A program made the translations under genes and the position numbers. A DNA stretch of 22,191 nucleotides from an uncultured Oscillospiraceae bacterium. GTDB lineage: Bacteria; Bacillota; Clostridia; Oscillospirales; Oscillospiraceae. How positions within the stretch are numbered: the stretch's first letter is position 1; every line of letters starts with the position of its first letter. This document shows, piece by piece, positions 1-7,666 of this stretch. The stretch is from assembly GCA_900756495.1 (NCBI GenBank), contig CAAEKI010000170.1, forward strand, positions 1-22,191, read 5' to 3'. The notes under the pieces were generated by a model that saw only the letters and a list, made by a program, of their open reading frames with translations, was not told the DNA's origin and did not search any database.

Positions 1-94
1 CGGCGTGGACCACCTTGCCCTCCATCGTGTACTCCACGACGAGATCCCGCACAGACAGAAAGGGCATCTGGCCTGTTGTCTTCTCTTCGCTCAT
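1..94 (-). CDS. Peptide ABC transporter ATP-binding protein (DppD/OppD type), N-terminal fragment
   Basis: Only the first 31 residues lie in the window; the gene continues beyond the left edge. It starts at ATG 94-92 with MSEEKTTGQMPFLSVRDLVV and continues into EYTMEGKVVHA, the usual opening beta-strand (LxVxxLxVxY) of oligopeptide ABC ATPases before the Walker A motif. A GGAG ribosome site lies about 9 bases upstream. The stop of the upstream permease gene is only 18 bases away, so it is the last visible gene of the binding protein-permease-permease-ATPase operon. By analogy it would power import of a small peptide or similar solute at the inner face of the membrane. No nucleotide-binding motif is visible because of truncation, so the family call rests on the N-terminus and gene order. 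Confidence 0.82.
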   Translation of the reverse strand, partial: MSEEKTTGQMPFLSVRDLVVEYTMEGKVVHA

Positions 95-112
95 GGTATC
101 TATCTCCAATTA

Positions 113-1012
113 CTATTTATTCAGCTTCGGGTCCAGCGTATCGCGGAGCGCATCGCCCAGCAGGTTAAAGGACATTACAGTGCCCATAATGAAGATGCCG
201 GGGAACAGCATCTGCGTGGGATACTGACGCACAACCAGACGGGCGTCTGACAGCATCGCGCCCCACTCCGGAGTAGGAGGCTGTACGCCCAGGCCGATGT
301 AGCTCAGCGTGGAGGCCACAATCAGACCGTTGGCCATTGCCAGGGAGCAGTGGACGATAAAGGGAGTGATGGAGTTAGGGATGACATGGCGGAAAATGAT
401 ACGGGCCTTCGAGCAGTTGATGGACTCGGCCGCCTCTACATACTCCAGTCCCCGCACAGACAGGATTTGAGCCCGGATGGTACGGGCAAAGTTAGGAATG
501 CCGCCGATGCCTACCGCAAACACAGTCTGGAACAGGCCCGGGCCCAGCACAGTGGACACGATAACAGCCAGCAGGACCTGAGGAATGGAGTGGAAAATGT
601 CCAGGAAGCGCATAATCAGCATGTCTGCCTTCCCGCCGAAGAAACCGGCGATGGCGCCCAGCACCAAACCGCCTCCTGCGGAGATACCTACGGAAATAAT
701 GCCGATGGGCAGGGAGTAGCGCCCGCCATACAGCACACGGGCAAAGATATCGCGCCCCATCGAATCGGTGCCGAACCAGTGGTCCGCCGAAGGCAGAAGG
801 TTCGGCAGGTCGCCCAGCTGGCTATACGAATACTTCGTAAACAGCGGAGAGACTATCGAGAGAACTGCCAGGATTACCAGAACAGAAAAGCCGACCACGG
901 CCTCCTTGCGCCGGAGCATCTTCTTGATGAAAACCAGAAATTGATTTTCCTTCTTACGCTCCTCATCCTCCAGCAGGAGGTCCGCCGTGGTGTTGATTGC
1001 GTTAGTTTGCAC
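113..1012 (-). CDS. dppC: Peptide ABC transporter permease, DppC/OppC family
   Basis: A 299-residue inner-membrane permease. After a charged N-terminus (EDEERKKENQ) there is a first hydrophobic helix (about residues 35-57), the OppC-type segment with HWFGTDSMGRDIFARVLYGG, further helices, and the EAA loop EYVEAAESINCSKARIIFRHVIPNS that docks on the ATPase. I chose GTG 1012 as start because it follows GGGAGGAAGAAAC, a strong ribosome site; the in-frame ATG at 1072 would add 20 residues lying inside the upstream gene. The chosen start overlaps the end of the DppB-type gene by 11 bases, suggesting translational coupling. It pairs with that permease to form the translocation channel. Substrate (di/oligopeptide versus other small solute) cannot be told from the permease. 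Confidence 0.92.
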   Translation of the reverse strand: MQTNAINTTADLLLEDEERKKENQFLVFIKKMLRRKEAVVGFSVLVILAVLSIVSPLFTKYSYSQLGDLPNLLPSADHWFGTDSMGRDIFARVLYGGRYSLPIGIISVGISAGGGLVLGAIAGFFGGKADMLIMRFLDIFHSIPQVLLAVIVSTVLGPGLFQTVFAVGIGGIPNFARTIRAQILSVRGLEYVEAAESINCSKARIIFRHVIPNSITPFIVHCSLAMANGLIVASTLSYIGLGVQPPTPEWGAMLSDARLVVRQYPTQMLFPGIFIMGTVMSFNLLGDALRDTLDPKLNK

Positions 1013-1958
1013 GTTTCTTCCTCCCTGCCTTGCTTTCGTACTGCGCCTTGATGCGGGGATCCACATAGGCATAAATCACGTCGACAACCAGCATGATAAT
1101 GGCGAAGGTGATGGCGGAGAAAATGACCGAACCCTGTACTGCGCCGTAGTCACGCTTGTTGATGGCATTGACCATGTAAGTCCCCAGGCCGGGGATGGAG
1201 AACACGTTCTCGATGACGATGGCGCCGGCCAGCTGCTTGCTGAACTGGGTTCCGGCATAGGTGATGATGGGGATCAGGGAGTTGGGAAGAATATGGCCCC
1301 ACAGCACCTTGCGCTCCGACACGCCCTTGGAACGGGCCGTCGTCACATAGTCCGCCCGGATACACTCCAGCACGCTGGATCGCGTCTGCCGCGCAAAGCC
1401 AGCCACGCCGGCGAAACAGTTTGAGATGGCCGGTAATATGTAGTACTCTATACCGCCTATGCCGAAGGAAGGCAGCAGCTGCAGCTGCACCGAGAATAGA
1501 AGCACCAGCAGAATGGCCAGCCAGAACGGAGGCATCGACACACCCACGATGGCGACTATCATGGACGCCCGGTCTCCCAGCGAATTGTGGTGGGTGGCCG
1601 CCAGTATGCCCAGCGGAACACCGATGCCTACCGAGAGCACCATACTCGCTACAGCCAAAATGATGGTTCGCGGAAAGCGAGTCAAAAGGTCTGCCGTTAC
1701 CGAGGTTCCGGTCTGGTAGGAGGACCCCAGGTCAAACCGGAAGAATACCCCGCTGGCGTAATGCCAGAGGCGCTCCAGATACCCGCCGTTCAGTCCAAGC
1801 ATCTCCCGCGCCATCTCCATCTCTTCCTGGGTCGCTCCCGGCATCATCAGTGCTACTGGATCGCCGGGAACGAAGAACATTACCGTAAAAATCAAGATCG
1901 TTACGCCCACGACGATTGGGATCATCCATATCAGGCGCTTGACAATATATCTACCCAT
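1002..1958 (-). CDS. dppB: Peptide ABC transporter permease, DppB/OppB family
   Basis: A 318-residue permease of the usual length for DppB/OppB. It opens with the family-typical MGRYIVKRLIWMIPIVVGVT, a short basic stretch running into helix 1, then FVPGDPVALMMPGAT, the periplasmic-side motif of this family. The EAA loop is ECIRADYVTTARSKGVSERKVLWGHILPNS at about residues 205-235. The C-terminal segment VDVIYAYVDPRIK (the YAxxDPRI motif) is also characteristic. ATG 1958 follows AGAGGT about 6 bases upstream. It is separated from the binding-protein gene by 147 bases holding a strong stem-loop, and overlaps the next permease gene. It forms the channel with the DppC-type partner. Confidence 0.93.
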   Translation of the reverse strand: MGRYIVKRLIWMIPIVVGVTILIFTVMFFVPGDPVALMMPGATQEEMEMAREMLGLNGGYLERLWHYASGVFFRFDLGSSYQTGTSVTADLLTRFPRTIILAVASMVLSVGIGVPLGILAATHHNSLGDRASMIVAIVGVSMPPFWLAILLVLLFSVQLQLLPSFGIGGIEYYILPAISNCFAGVAGFARQTRSSVLECIRADYVTTARSKGVSERKVLWGHILPNSLIPIITYAGTQFSKQLAGAIVIENVFSIPGLGTYMVNAINKRDYGAVQGSVIFSAITFAIIMLVVDVIYAYVDPRIKAQYESKAGRKKRAN

Positions 1959-1975
1959 ATATTACCTCTGTATCT

Positions 1976-2028
1976 TGAAACCGTGGCATACAGGCGGCCA
2001 GGGCGGCTACCCATACGCCACGGTTTCA
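1976..2028 (-). terminator. Stem-loop between the binding-protein gene and the first permease gene
   Basis: A perfect 12-bp stem (TGAAACCGTGGC pairing with GCCACGGTTTCA) closes a 29-base GC-rich loop. There is no run of T on the downstream side in the direction of transcription, so it is more likely a leaky terminator or an mRNA-protecting processing hairpin than a full stop. Such elements are common after binding-protein genes and would give more binding protein than permease from one transcript. Confidence 0.6.
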
Positions 2029-2105
2029 TTCATTTTACCTCTCGGCCATGGCTCTTTGGAACACGGCCACACAGCCTTCAGTTGTCATTGAGAGTGATTG
2101 GCTAT

Positions 2106-3779
2106 TTAGTTAAAAGTGCAGGCATTGGGAACCAGGACGTTCCAGGGATGCTGGAAGACCTCGATACCCTCGCGGCCCACGGCATAGACCTGGTCGACAT
2201 ACAGGCCGTAGGCAATGGCATTGTCCTTGACGTAGTCGTGCAGGGCGTCCACTGTCTCAGCGCTGTGGGTGGACACGTCGTGGGCGGCCTCCAGCAGGGC
2301 CTCCAGCTCGTCGTCCACGATGAAGTTCTTGGCGCCGACGCCGTCCTTGTTGCGAAGCATATAACCGTCATAGATGTTGGAGATATAGGCCTCGGTGCCC
2401 TGCTTCATGATGCTGATATCCCACTGGGTGGGGTCGTACTGATAGTCGGAGAACATGGCGTCGTCCAGGGCCAGCAGCTCTACCTCCAGGCCCAGTTCCA
2501 TCAGCTGAGACTGGATGACAACTGCGGCGTCCTTGCGCTGCTGGTCGCACAGCAGGCGGATGTGGAGCGCGGAGCCGGTGGCGGGATCCTTGCCGCCAGG
2601 ATAGCCGGCCTCCTCCAGCAGTGCCTTGGCCTTCTCAAGATCGTAATTGTAGTAATCTTCATTCAGCCATTCCTGATTGAAGTCGCCGCAGCCGGGGAAT
2701 GTCAGATCGTAGCAGGGCTCGGCAAAGCCGCCGCGGGCGATATTGCAGATAGCCTGGGTGTCAATGCCGTAGCAGATGGCCTGGCGCAGGGCCAGATTGT
2801 CGCGGAAGATATCGCCATTGGAGTCCTCAGCCATATTGAACAGCAGGCTGACGGGCTGGCTGCTCAGGCTGGAGGCTGCGCTATAGCCGTCCACGACAGT
2901 GCCGTCGGCGTTGATAAAGTAACCCAGCTCAGAGGTGCCCACCGTGGTGATAAGGTCGACCTCGCCCATCTGCAGAGCGATGGTGGCCTGGTTGCCCTCG
3001 GTGATGATGTTGTAGGTCATCTTCTCGACGGGCTGCTGGGCATAAATGCTGCGCAGGCTCTCGTCGGTCTGCCAGTAGTTGGCATTCTTCTCAATGGTGT
3101 AGTAGGAGCCGTTGACGCACTCGGTCACCTGATAGGCGGCGGTGGTGATGGGGGTAGTGTTCATGGTGGACTCGTTCTCGGTATAGGTCTTCTCGGAGAC
3201 GATGGGCACCTGGCACATCAGATACTCCAGAACGCCTACCAGGGAACTGGTCACCTTGATCTCCACCTTGTAGTCCTCAATAGCGGTGCAGGACTCCAGA
3301 TAGCGGGTAATGCGGGTCCAGTTTCCGTTGTCCCGCATGGTGTTGAAGCAGAATGCCACGTCGCTGGCGGTGATGGGGTTGCCAATGGCGTCCACCACAT
3401 AGTCATAAATCTCAATCTGATATGTAACGTCGTCAATCTGCTGGATGTCCTTGGCGATAACCCACTCCATCTCGTTCCAGGGGGTGCCGAACTCCTTAAA
3501 CATGGCCAGATACTCATACACAAAGTAGCGCAGGTTGTTGCGGCCGGCGCTGCTGTAGGTGAAGGGGCCCATGTCGCCCATCGTGGTGGTCATGGCCACC
3601 TTCAGCTCAGTGGGCGCTCCGCCGCCGCTGGTCTCAGGGGCATCGGTGCTGGGAGTTCCGGTGTTGGTCTCGGGGGCGGGGGTTCCGGTACTGCCGCCCT
3701 GCTCTCCGCCGCCGCCGCAGGCCGCCAGAGCAAAGACCATCGCAAGAGCCAGAACTAATGCAAGAATCCGCTTTTTCAT
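2106..3779 (-). CDS. Peptide-type ABC transporter substrate-binding lipoprotein (DppA/OppA family, SBP_bac_5)
   Basis: A 557-residue extracytoplasmic binding protein anchored as a lipoprotein. The signal MKKRILALVLALAMVFALAAC has a basic start, a hydrophobic core and a lipobox (LAAC) with the modified Cys at 21, followed by a Gly/Thr/Pro/Glu-rich flexible linker to about residue 60. The body shows SBP_bac_5 features: residues around VDLITTVGTSELGY, then a stretch of the type FRDNLALRQAICYGIDTQAI (the family's conserved N-R-x-A-I-x-Y-x-I-D motif), and PGGKDPATG near the hinge. ATG 3779 follows GGAG and AAGG upstream. It is the first gene of the importer operon. Ligand specificity is unknown; this family binds peptides but also nickel, heme and other solutes. 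Confidence 0.93.
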   Translation of the reverse strand: MKKRILALVLALAMVFALAACGGGGEQGGSTGTPAPETNTGTPSTDAPETSGGGAPTELKVAMTTTMGDMGPFTYSSAGRNNLRYFVYEYLAMFKEFGTPWNEMEWVIAKDIQQIDDVTYQIEIYDYVVDAIGNPITASDVAFCFNTMRDNGNWTRITRYLESCTAIEDYKVEIKVTSSLVGVLEYLMCQVPIVSEKTYTENESTMNTTPITTAAYQVTECVNGSYYTIEKNANYWQTDESLRSIYAQQPVEKMTYNIITEGNQATIALQMGEVDLITTVGTSELGYFINADGTVVDGYSAASSLSSQPVSLLFNMAEDSNGDIFRDNLALRQAICYGIDTQAICNIARGGFAEPCYDLTFPGCGDFNQEWLNEDYYNYDLEKAKALLEEAGYPGGKDPATGSALHIRLLCDQQRKDAAVVIQSQLMELGLEVELLALDDAMFSDYQYDPTQWDISIMKQGTEAYISNIYDGYMLRNKDGVGAKNFIVDDELEALLEAAHDVSTHSAETVDALHDYVKDNAIAYGLYVDQVYAVGREGIEVFQHPWNVLVPNACTFN

Positions 3780-4306
3780 TTACCTTGTCTCCTCTCAAGT
3801 TTTTTTATATTCCAGCGCTTCCCTCCTTAGGAGAGCGCGAGAACACCAGGAAATGGAATACGGACCGGGTTCAATTCTCAAGGTTCCAACAAGTTATGGT
3901 GCACTTTCACCAAAAATTTACCCTGCAATTTGGGTACAGGCCCCGCCCCTGGCAAATGGTAGCAATTTAACCAACCGTTTGCGAGCCGGGTGCTTTTTCA
4001 TTCGTAATGTTACACTAATCACGGAAACAGCGGAATCAACTTTAAATTCACGCATAGTCAACCAAAAGTTCACAATGTTTTTTCCATGGTTAACATCCAG
4101 AAAAAAGCAGTTCATGTAACAAATCTAGAAAATTCCCTATACCTTTTATAAATCCGCATTCTTCTGCAATTTTAAAAAGAAGAAAGGCGATTTTTTCTTG
4201 ATTCCTATTAAAAACGATATGAATCCACATGCGCAATTCATATCGTTATTATATACAAAAATTTAGTTTAAATTTTGCCGTTTCACCCAGCCCGATGACA
4301 GAATCA
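3780..4306. other. Long non-coding stretch upstream of the peptide importer
   Basis: About 530 bases with no convincing gene. It is clearly richer in A+T than its neighbours. It should contain the promoter of the binding-protein operon on the minus strand, but I found no -35/-10 pair good enough to name: candidates such as TTGACT at 4061-4056 lack a matching -10. A small palindrome CTCCTTAGGAG lies near 3823-3835. A perfect 12-bp inverted repeat is listed separately at 4213-4247. Open frames of 60 or more codons here have no ribosome site and no recognisable product. Confidence 0.7.
4213..4247. repeat. Perfect 12-bp inverted repeat in the intergenic region
   Basis: Arms AACGATATGAAT and ATTCATATCGTT are perfectly complementary and separated by 11 bases. 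The arms are AT-rich with no flanking T-run suited to a terminator, so it may be an operator or the loop of an untranslated leader. It lies about 430 bases upstream of the binding-protein start and about 60 bases beyond the zinc-operon terminator hairpin. Confidence 0.6.
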
Positions 4307-4336
4307 ACGCCCCCGTGCCACATGGCACGGGGGCGT
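4307..4336 (-). terminator. Terminator hairpin after the zinc importer operon
   Basis: A 30-base, almost loop-less perfect inverted repeat (arms ACGCCCCCGTGCCA and TGGCACGGGGGCGT) begins 10 bases after the znuB stop codon on the minus strand. It is followed on that strand by TTGATTCTG, a poor U-tract, so termination may be partial or factor-assisted. The very stable 14-bp GC stem and its position make a 3'-end role likely. Confidence 0.7.
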
Positions 4337-4346
4337 CAACCTCAGG

Positions 4347-5180
4347 TTACCGTCTTCGGAAAAGAAAGGTTGCCGCAAAAAATGCGGCCAGGTAGAGGGT
4401 AATGGAGGCGCCGGCAGAGGTCCCGATATAATAGGAGGTCATGAGCCCCGCCACGCCGGCCGCAACGGCACCGACCAGAGAGCAGAGATGGTACTGGCGC
4501 ATATTGCGGGCCAGATTGCGCGCCATAGCCGCCGGAAGGACGAGCAGGGAATTGATGACCAGCAGCCCTACCCAGGTCATGGAAACCGTTACCACCACGG
4601 CGATGGCGGCCGAGAAAACCGCCTCCTGCCAAAAGACCCTGATTCCCCGGCTGTCGGCCAGGGCCGGGTGGACGCTGGAGAGCATCAGCTGGTTGAAGGA
4701 GCAGACCCAAAGTACCACAACGACACCCAGGATCGCGGCCAAAAGGGCGATTTTCCCCGGTTCCACACTGAGGATATCACCGATAAGAATACTGTTGAAC
4801 TTGGTAAAGCTGCCGCCGTTCAGGGTGGCGATAAAAATACCCAGCGCCACGGCAGTGGAGGAAAAGACGCCGATAACCGTATCGCTAGCCATATTGGAGC
4901 GGCGGCGGACATAGGTAAAAAGCACCGCAAAGGCCAGAGCAAACAGCACCGCACACCACATGGGCTCCGCCAGGCCGCACAGGACGCCGATGGCGATACC
5001 GGTAAAGGCGGAGTGGCCCAGCGCGTCGGAGAAGAAGGACATGCGGTTGCTGACCACCATCGTGGAGAGCAGCCCGAACAGGGGCGATATGACCAGTACC
5101 GCCAGCAGAGCCGAGCGCATAAAGCCGTGGGAGGCCCACTCAAATGGGATCAGATCCATCAGGAGGTTCCATACAGCCAT
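4347..5180 (-). CDS. znuB: Zinc/manganese-type ABC transporter permease (ZnuB family, ABC-3)
   Basis: A 277-residue membrane protein with about eight hydrophobic helices. Family hallmarks are visible: LLSTMVVSNRMSFFSDALGHSAFTGIAIG (the S-D-A-x-x-H-S/A-x-x-x-G motif at about residues 37-65), FTYVRRRSNMASDTVIGV, and MTWVGLLVINSLLVLPAAMARNLARN near residues 200-225. ATG 5180 shares its A with the TGA of the ATPase gene (TGATG), so the two are translationally coupled. It forms the channel that passes the metal delivered by the binding lipoprotein. Gene order binding protein-ATPase-permease is that of adcA/znuA operons. Zinc is preferred over manganese because of the binding protein's ligands. Confidence 0.93.
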   Translation of the reverse strand: MAVWNLLMDLIPFEWASHGFMRSALLAVLVISPLFGLLSTMVVSNRMSFFSDALGHSAFTGIAIGVLCGLAEPMWCAVLFALAFAVLFTYVRRRSNMASDTVIGVFSSTAVALGIFIATLNGGSFTKFNSILIGDILSVEPGKIALLAAILGVVVVLWVCSFNQLMLSSVHPALADSRGIRVFWQEAVFSAAIAVVVTVSMTWVGLLVINSLLVLPAAMARNLARNMRQYHLCSLVGAVAAGVAGLMTSYYIGTSAGASITLYLAAFFAATFLFRRR

Positions 5181-5950
5181 CAGCCTCTTCCCCCTTTTCC
5201 CAGCTCCAGATGAAAGACCGCTTTAAACTCGCCGCTGGCCAGGACCTCCTCGGGGGGGCCAGCCCGCAGGACGGTATTCTTGAGCAGGATCACCTTGTCG
5301 GCAAACTGTCCCAGCGTGGCAAAGTCGTGGGTGGAGAGAAAGATGGACAGGTCGTAGGTCCGCCGAATCTCATCCAGCATGTCCAGAAGCTGGCGCTCCC
5401 CGTCGATGTCGACGCCGGAGAGCGGTTCGTCCAGGATGAGAATGTGGGGCAGAGGCTCCAGCGCCAGAGCCAGGAGAACGCGCTGGAGCTCGCCGCCCGA
5501 GAGATCTCCCAGACGCTTGTCCATCAGCCCCTCGCCGTGAACCCGCTCCAGGCAAGCCCGGATCCGCGTCCTCAGCCTCCTGGGGCTGGGCAGAAACACC
5601 GGCCAGTCCGAAACAGCGGCTGAAAAAAAGTCGAAGACGCTTACAGGATCTCCCCTGTCAAAGGCGGGAGATTGGGGCACATAGCCGATGAGAGGCCGAG
5701 TCTTATCCCCGCCCGCTCTCTGAAATTCGATGGTCCCCGTGTGGGGGAACTGCCCCAGTATGGCCTTAAACAGCGAGGATTTCCCTGCTCCGTTGGGGCC
5801 AATCAGGGCCACGATCTCCCCGCAGTGGAGATGAAAGGAGACGTCCTGCAGGATCTCAGCCCCTCCCATATCCACGCCCAGATGCTCCACCCGCAGACAG
5901 CACAGCCCCGCGCAGCCGCTCCCGCAGTTCTCATGCTTGTGTACGCTCAT
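5180..5950 (-). CDS. znuC: Zinc-type ABC transporter ATP-binding protein (ZnuC family)
   Basis: A 256-residue ATPase that drives metal uptake. Motifs in order: Walker A GPNGAGKS at 51-58, Q-loop Q93 (YVPQSP), ABC signature LSGGE at 150-154, Walker B ILILDE at 170-175, D-loop SGVD, and switch His at 208 (STHDF). The start ATG 5950 overlaps the end of the binding-protein gene by four bases (ATGA). An unusual feature is the N-terminal tail before the first beta-strand, MSVHKHENCGSGCAGLCC, with two His and four Cys in 18 residues; it could bind metal, perhaps sensing or chaperoning zinc at the inner mouth of the transporter. That role is inference only. Confidence 0.94.
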   Translation of the reverse strand: MSVHKHENCGSGCAGLCCLRVEHLGVDMGGAEILQDVSFHLHCGEIVALIGPNGAGKSSLFKAILGQFPHTGTIEFQRAGGDKTRPLIGYVPQSPAFDRGDPVSVFDFFSAAVSDWPVFLPSPRRLRTRIRACLERVHGEGLMDKRLGDLSGGELQRVLLALALEPLPHILILDEPLSGVDIDGERQLLDMLDEIRRTYDLSIFLSTHDFATLGQFADKVILLKNTVLRAGPPEEVLASGEFKAVFHLELGKGGRG

Positions 5951-6846
5951 CCCAGGGCCTCCAGTATGGTGTCGATATTCCCGTTCATGGCGTCCACATA
6001 GGGCTGGATGCCGCCTCCCTCGCCGCTCATGATCAGATCCAGCTGCTTCACCGCCACCCCAGTCTCCCGGGCAATGGCCTGGGCGGTGGCGTCAGAACCG
6101 TTTTTCTCGGTGAAGATGGCGGGGATGTTGTAGGTCTCAATCAGCGCCACAATCTCCTTGATATCGGCGGCGGAGGCCTCGCTGCCCTCCTCCTCCTCAA
6201 TGGCCTTCAACAGCTCCAGGCCGGTGGCCTGAGCGAAGTACTGGAAGCCGTCGTGGAAGGTGATGAGGGGCTTGCCTGCCAGCGCGTCCAGCTTGGCGGA
6301 GTCGCAGACCAGCGCGTCGTTTGCGCTGCTGCTGTTCCGGAAATAATCCTCCTGGCGCTCGGGATCGATCTCGCCCAGGCCATTTCCGATGTTCTCCAGC
6401 ATGAGGGCGGCGTTCTCCTCGCTCATCCAGATATGGGGATCGTACTCGGTATCGTGGTCATGCCCCTCATGTCCCTGGGCGGGGAGCAGTTCAATCCCCT
6501 CTGAGCAGTCAATGATCGCAGCGTCGGCATGCGCCAGGGCGTCGGACATGAAATCTTCCAGCCCAACGCCGTTCATCACAATCACATCCGCCCGCTCAAT
6601 GGCTTTCATATCGTTGACGGTGAGGGTATAGTCATGCAGGCAGGAGGTCTGCTGATTGACCAGCAGGGAGACCTCCACTCCCTCCGCCTCCCCGGTCACC
6701 GCCGTGGTGAACAGGTACACCGGGTAGGTGGTGGCCAGAACGTGGAGGACGCCGTCCTCCTCGCCTTGGGACGTCGGATTGCCCCCGGAGCAGGCGGAGA
6801 GCAGCAGCAGGCAGGCCAAGAGGCCCGCGAATCTCGTTTTCTTCAC
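5947..6846 (-). CDS. znuA: Zinc-binding lipoprotein of an ABC importer (ZnuA/AdcA family)
   Basis: A 299-residue metal-binding lipoprotein with signal (initiator)KKTRFAGLLACLLLLSAC and lipid-modified Cys at about 19. Likely ligands are His71 (CLHDYTL), His138 (DPHIW) and His198 (TFHDGFQYF), with an acidic residue (Glu247 or Asp270) as fourth. A His at the third position is typical of zinc proteins, whereas manganese proteins of this fold usually have Glu there. A short flexible His/Asp loop GHEGHDHDTEYD precedes DPHIW, also typical of zinc uptake. I chose GTG 6846: it follows GAGGTG, gives a proper signal peptide and lies just after a strong promoter. The in-frame ATG at 6945 would lie upstream of the promoter. 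It is the first gene of the operon. Confidence 0.92.
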   Translation of the reverse strand: MKKTRFAGLLACLLLLSACSGGNPTSQGEEDGVLHVLATTYPVYLFTTAVTGEAEGVEVSLLVNQQTSCLHDYTLTVNDMKAIERADVIVMNGVGLEDFMSDALAHADAAIIDCSEGIELLPAQGHEGHDHDTEYDPHIWMSEENAALMLENIGNGLGEIDPERQEDYFRNSSSANDALVCDSAKLDALAGKPLITFHDGFQYFAQATGLELLKAIEEEEGSEASAADIKEIVALIETYNIPAIFTEKNGSDATAQAIARETGVAVKQLDLIMSGEGGGIQPYVDAMNGNIDTILEALG

Positions 6847-6877
6847 GGGTACACCTCGCAATGGACAGGATAGTGGT

Positions 6878-6906
6878 ATTATAGACCAAAACACCGCTTT
6901 TGTAAA
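6878..6906 (-). promoter_or_regulatory. Promoter of the zinc importer operon
   Basis: On the minus strand TTTACA (6906-6901) and TATAAT (6883-6878) are separated by 17 bases, five and six of six matches to the housekeeping sigma consensus. The transcription start would be near 6870, giving a leader of about 24 bases before GTG 6846. The spacer contains CAAAA-N6-TTTTG (6887-6902), a possible repressor site. Confidence 0.75.
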
Positions 6907-6946
6907 ATGGGGATTTACAGCCCGAGGGCGCTGCCGGCTTGACATG

Positions 6947-6981
6947 AAAACACGCGGAGAGAGACGCTCTCCGCGTGTTTT
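6947..6981. terminator. Bidirectional intrinsic terminator
   Basis: A perfect 15-bp stem with arms starting AAAACACGCGGAGAG and a 5-base loop AGACG. The A-run and T-run at the two ends make it a Rho-independent terminator on either strand. It lies 9 bases after the stop of the DUF1847 gene on the minus strand, whose transcript it should end, insulating the zinc operon promoter just beyond. Confidence 0.88.
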
Positions 6982-6989
6982 TTCCTCTG

Positions 6990-7640
6990 TTATCCCTCTC
7001 CCGCCGGAGTAAGCAGGCGCTTGTAATAGCCGTCCAGCTGGTAGAGGGGGGCGGCGGGGTTGTGTCCGGTCACCCGGTCCTTGGCGACCAGGGTAGTGGT
7101 CAGGCCCTCGGCATACTTATAAAACATGCTGTCATGCCCCACACACAGCCCCACCAGGATATTCAGGTCCGTACCCACCCGGTTGAGATGCTTGGCCTGG
7201 AGAATGGGGTTGCACATATTGGCACCCACCGCCTTGCAGTCCTCGTCGATGCCCACCAGGCTCTTGTCCGCCATGCCGGCCTTGCAGGCGACCGAGTACA
7301 CCTCAAAGCCGTTGGCCCGGAGGACGCGAGCCAACGCCCGGCTCTCCCGCAGCAGGCCCGCGCAGGTGGCGATACCGATTTTTTTGAAGCCCATGCGGCG
7401 GGCAAAATCCACCGTCTCCTCCACCCGGGTCAGCCGGCAGTATCCTTCATATTCGGTGCGGGCGGCGGCCTGGAGAACGCTCCGGTTTTCCTCCTGGTTG
7501 GCCACGGCCAGCGCCTCCTCCAGCTCACCCTCGGCCAGGGAGGCGGTGGTACAAAATTCCGGATAGTTTCCAGTGCCATTGATGCATCCGGCGCTTCCGC
7601 AGTCCACACAGGACAGGGCGCAGCGCTCCTCATGTTCCAT
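6990..7640 (-). CDS. DUF1847 family cysteine-rich protein
   Basis: A 216-residue soluble protein of the DUF1847 family, often annotated as metal-binding. It starts with a Cys cluster C-x3-C-x2-C-x4-C (CALSCVDCGSAGC) near residues 7-19, followed by YPEFCTT. A later half contains FARRMGFKKIGIATCAGLLRESR and FEVYSVACKAGM, then GANMCNPILQAKHLN and LVGLCVGHDSMF; these Cys-containing segments are conserved in the family. ATG 7640 has AGAGG about 10 bases upstream. It begins 26 bases after the hydratase stop and shares its transcript. The biochemical role is unknown; the Cys set suggests a metal or Fe-S site. Pairing with an Fe-S hydratase may be functional but is not shown. Confidence 0.85.
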   Translation of the reverse strand: MEHEERCALSCVDCGSAGCINGTGNYPEFCTTASLAEGELEEALAVANQEENRSVLQAAARTEYEGYCRLTRVEETVDFARRMGFKKIGIATCAGLLRESRALARVLRANGFEVYSVACKAGMADKSLVGIDEDCKAVGANMCNPILQAKHLNRVGTDLNILVGLCVGHDSMFYKYAEGLTTTLVAKDRVTGHNPAAPLYQLDGYYKRLLTPAGEG

Positions 7641-7666
7641 TTTCGTTCGCCTCTTTACTTCCTGTC

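Noticed and set aside
1587..3758. A very long open frame on the plus strand (over 700 codons)
   Set aside because: It lies antisense to the binding-protein and permease genes, has low-complexity Val/Gly/Leu/His-rich translation typical of a GC-rich antisense frame, and no recognisable domain.
3918..4115. A possible 65-residue minus-strand gene in the intergenic stretch
   Set aside because: No ribosome site before the ATG, no recognisable protein features, and no conserved context.
4121..4134. A partial CodY-like box upstream of the peptide importer
   Set aside because: Only about 10 of 15 bases match the consensus and the second half fails; in an AT-rich stretch this is expected by chance.
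4161..4200. A weak AAGAAA / TTTCTT hairpin
   Set aside because: Only six A-T pairs with an 8-base loop in an AT-rich stretch; not stable enough to report.
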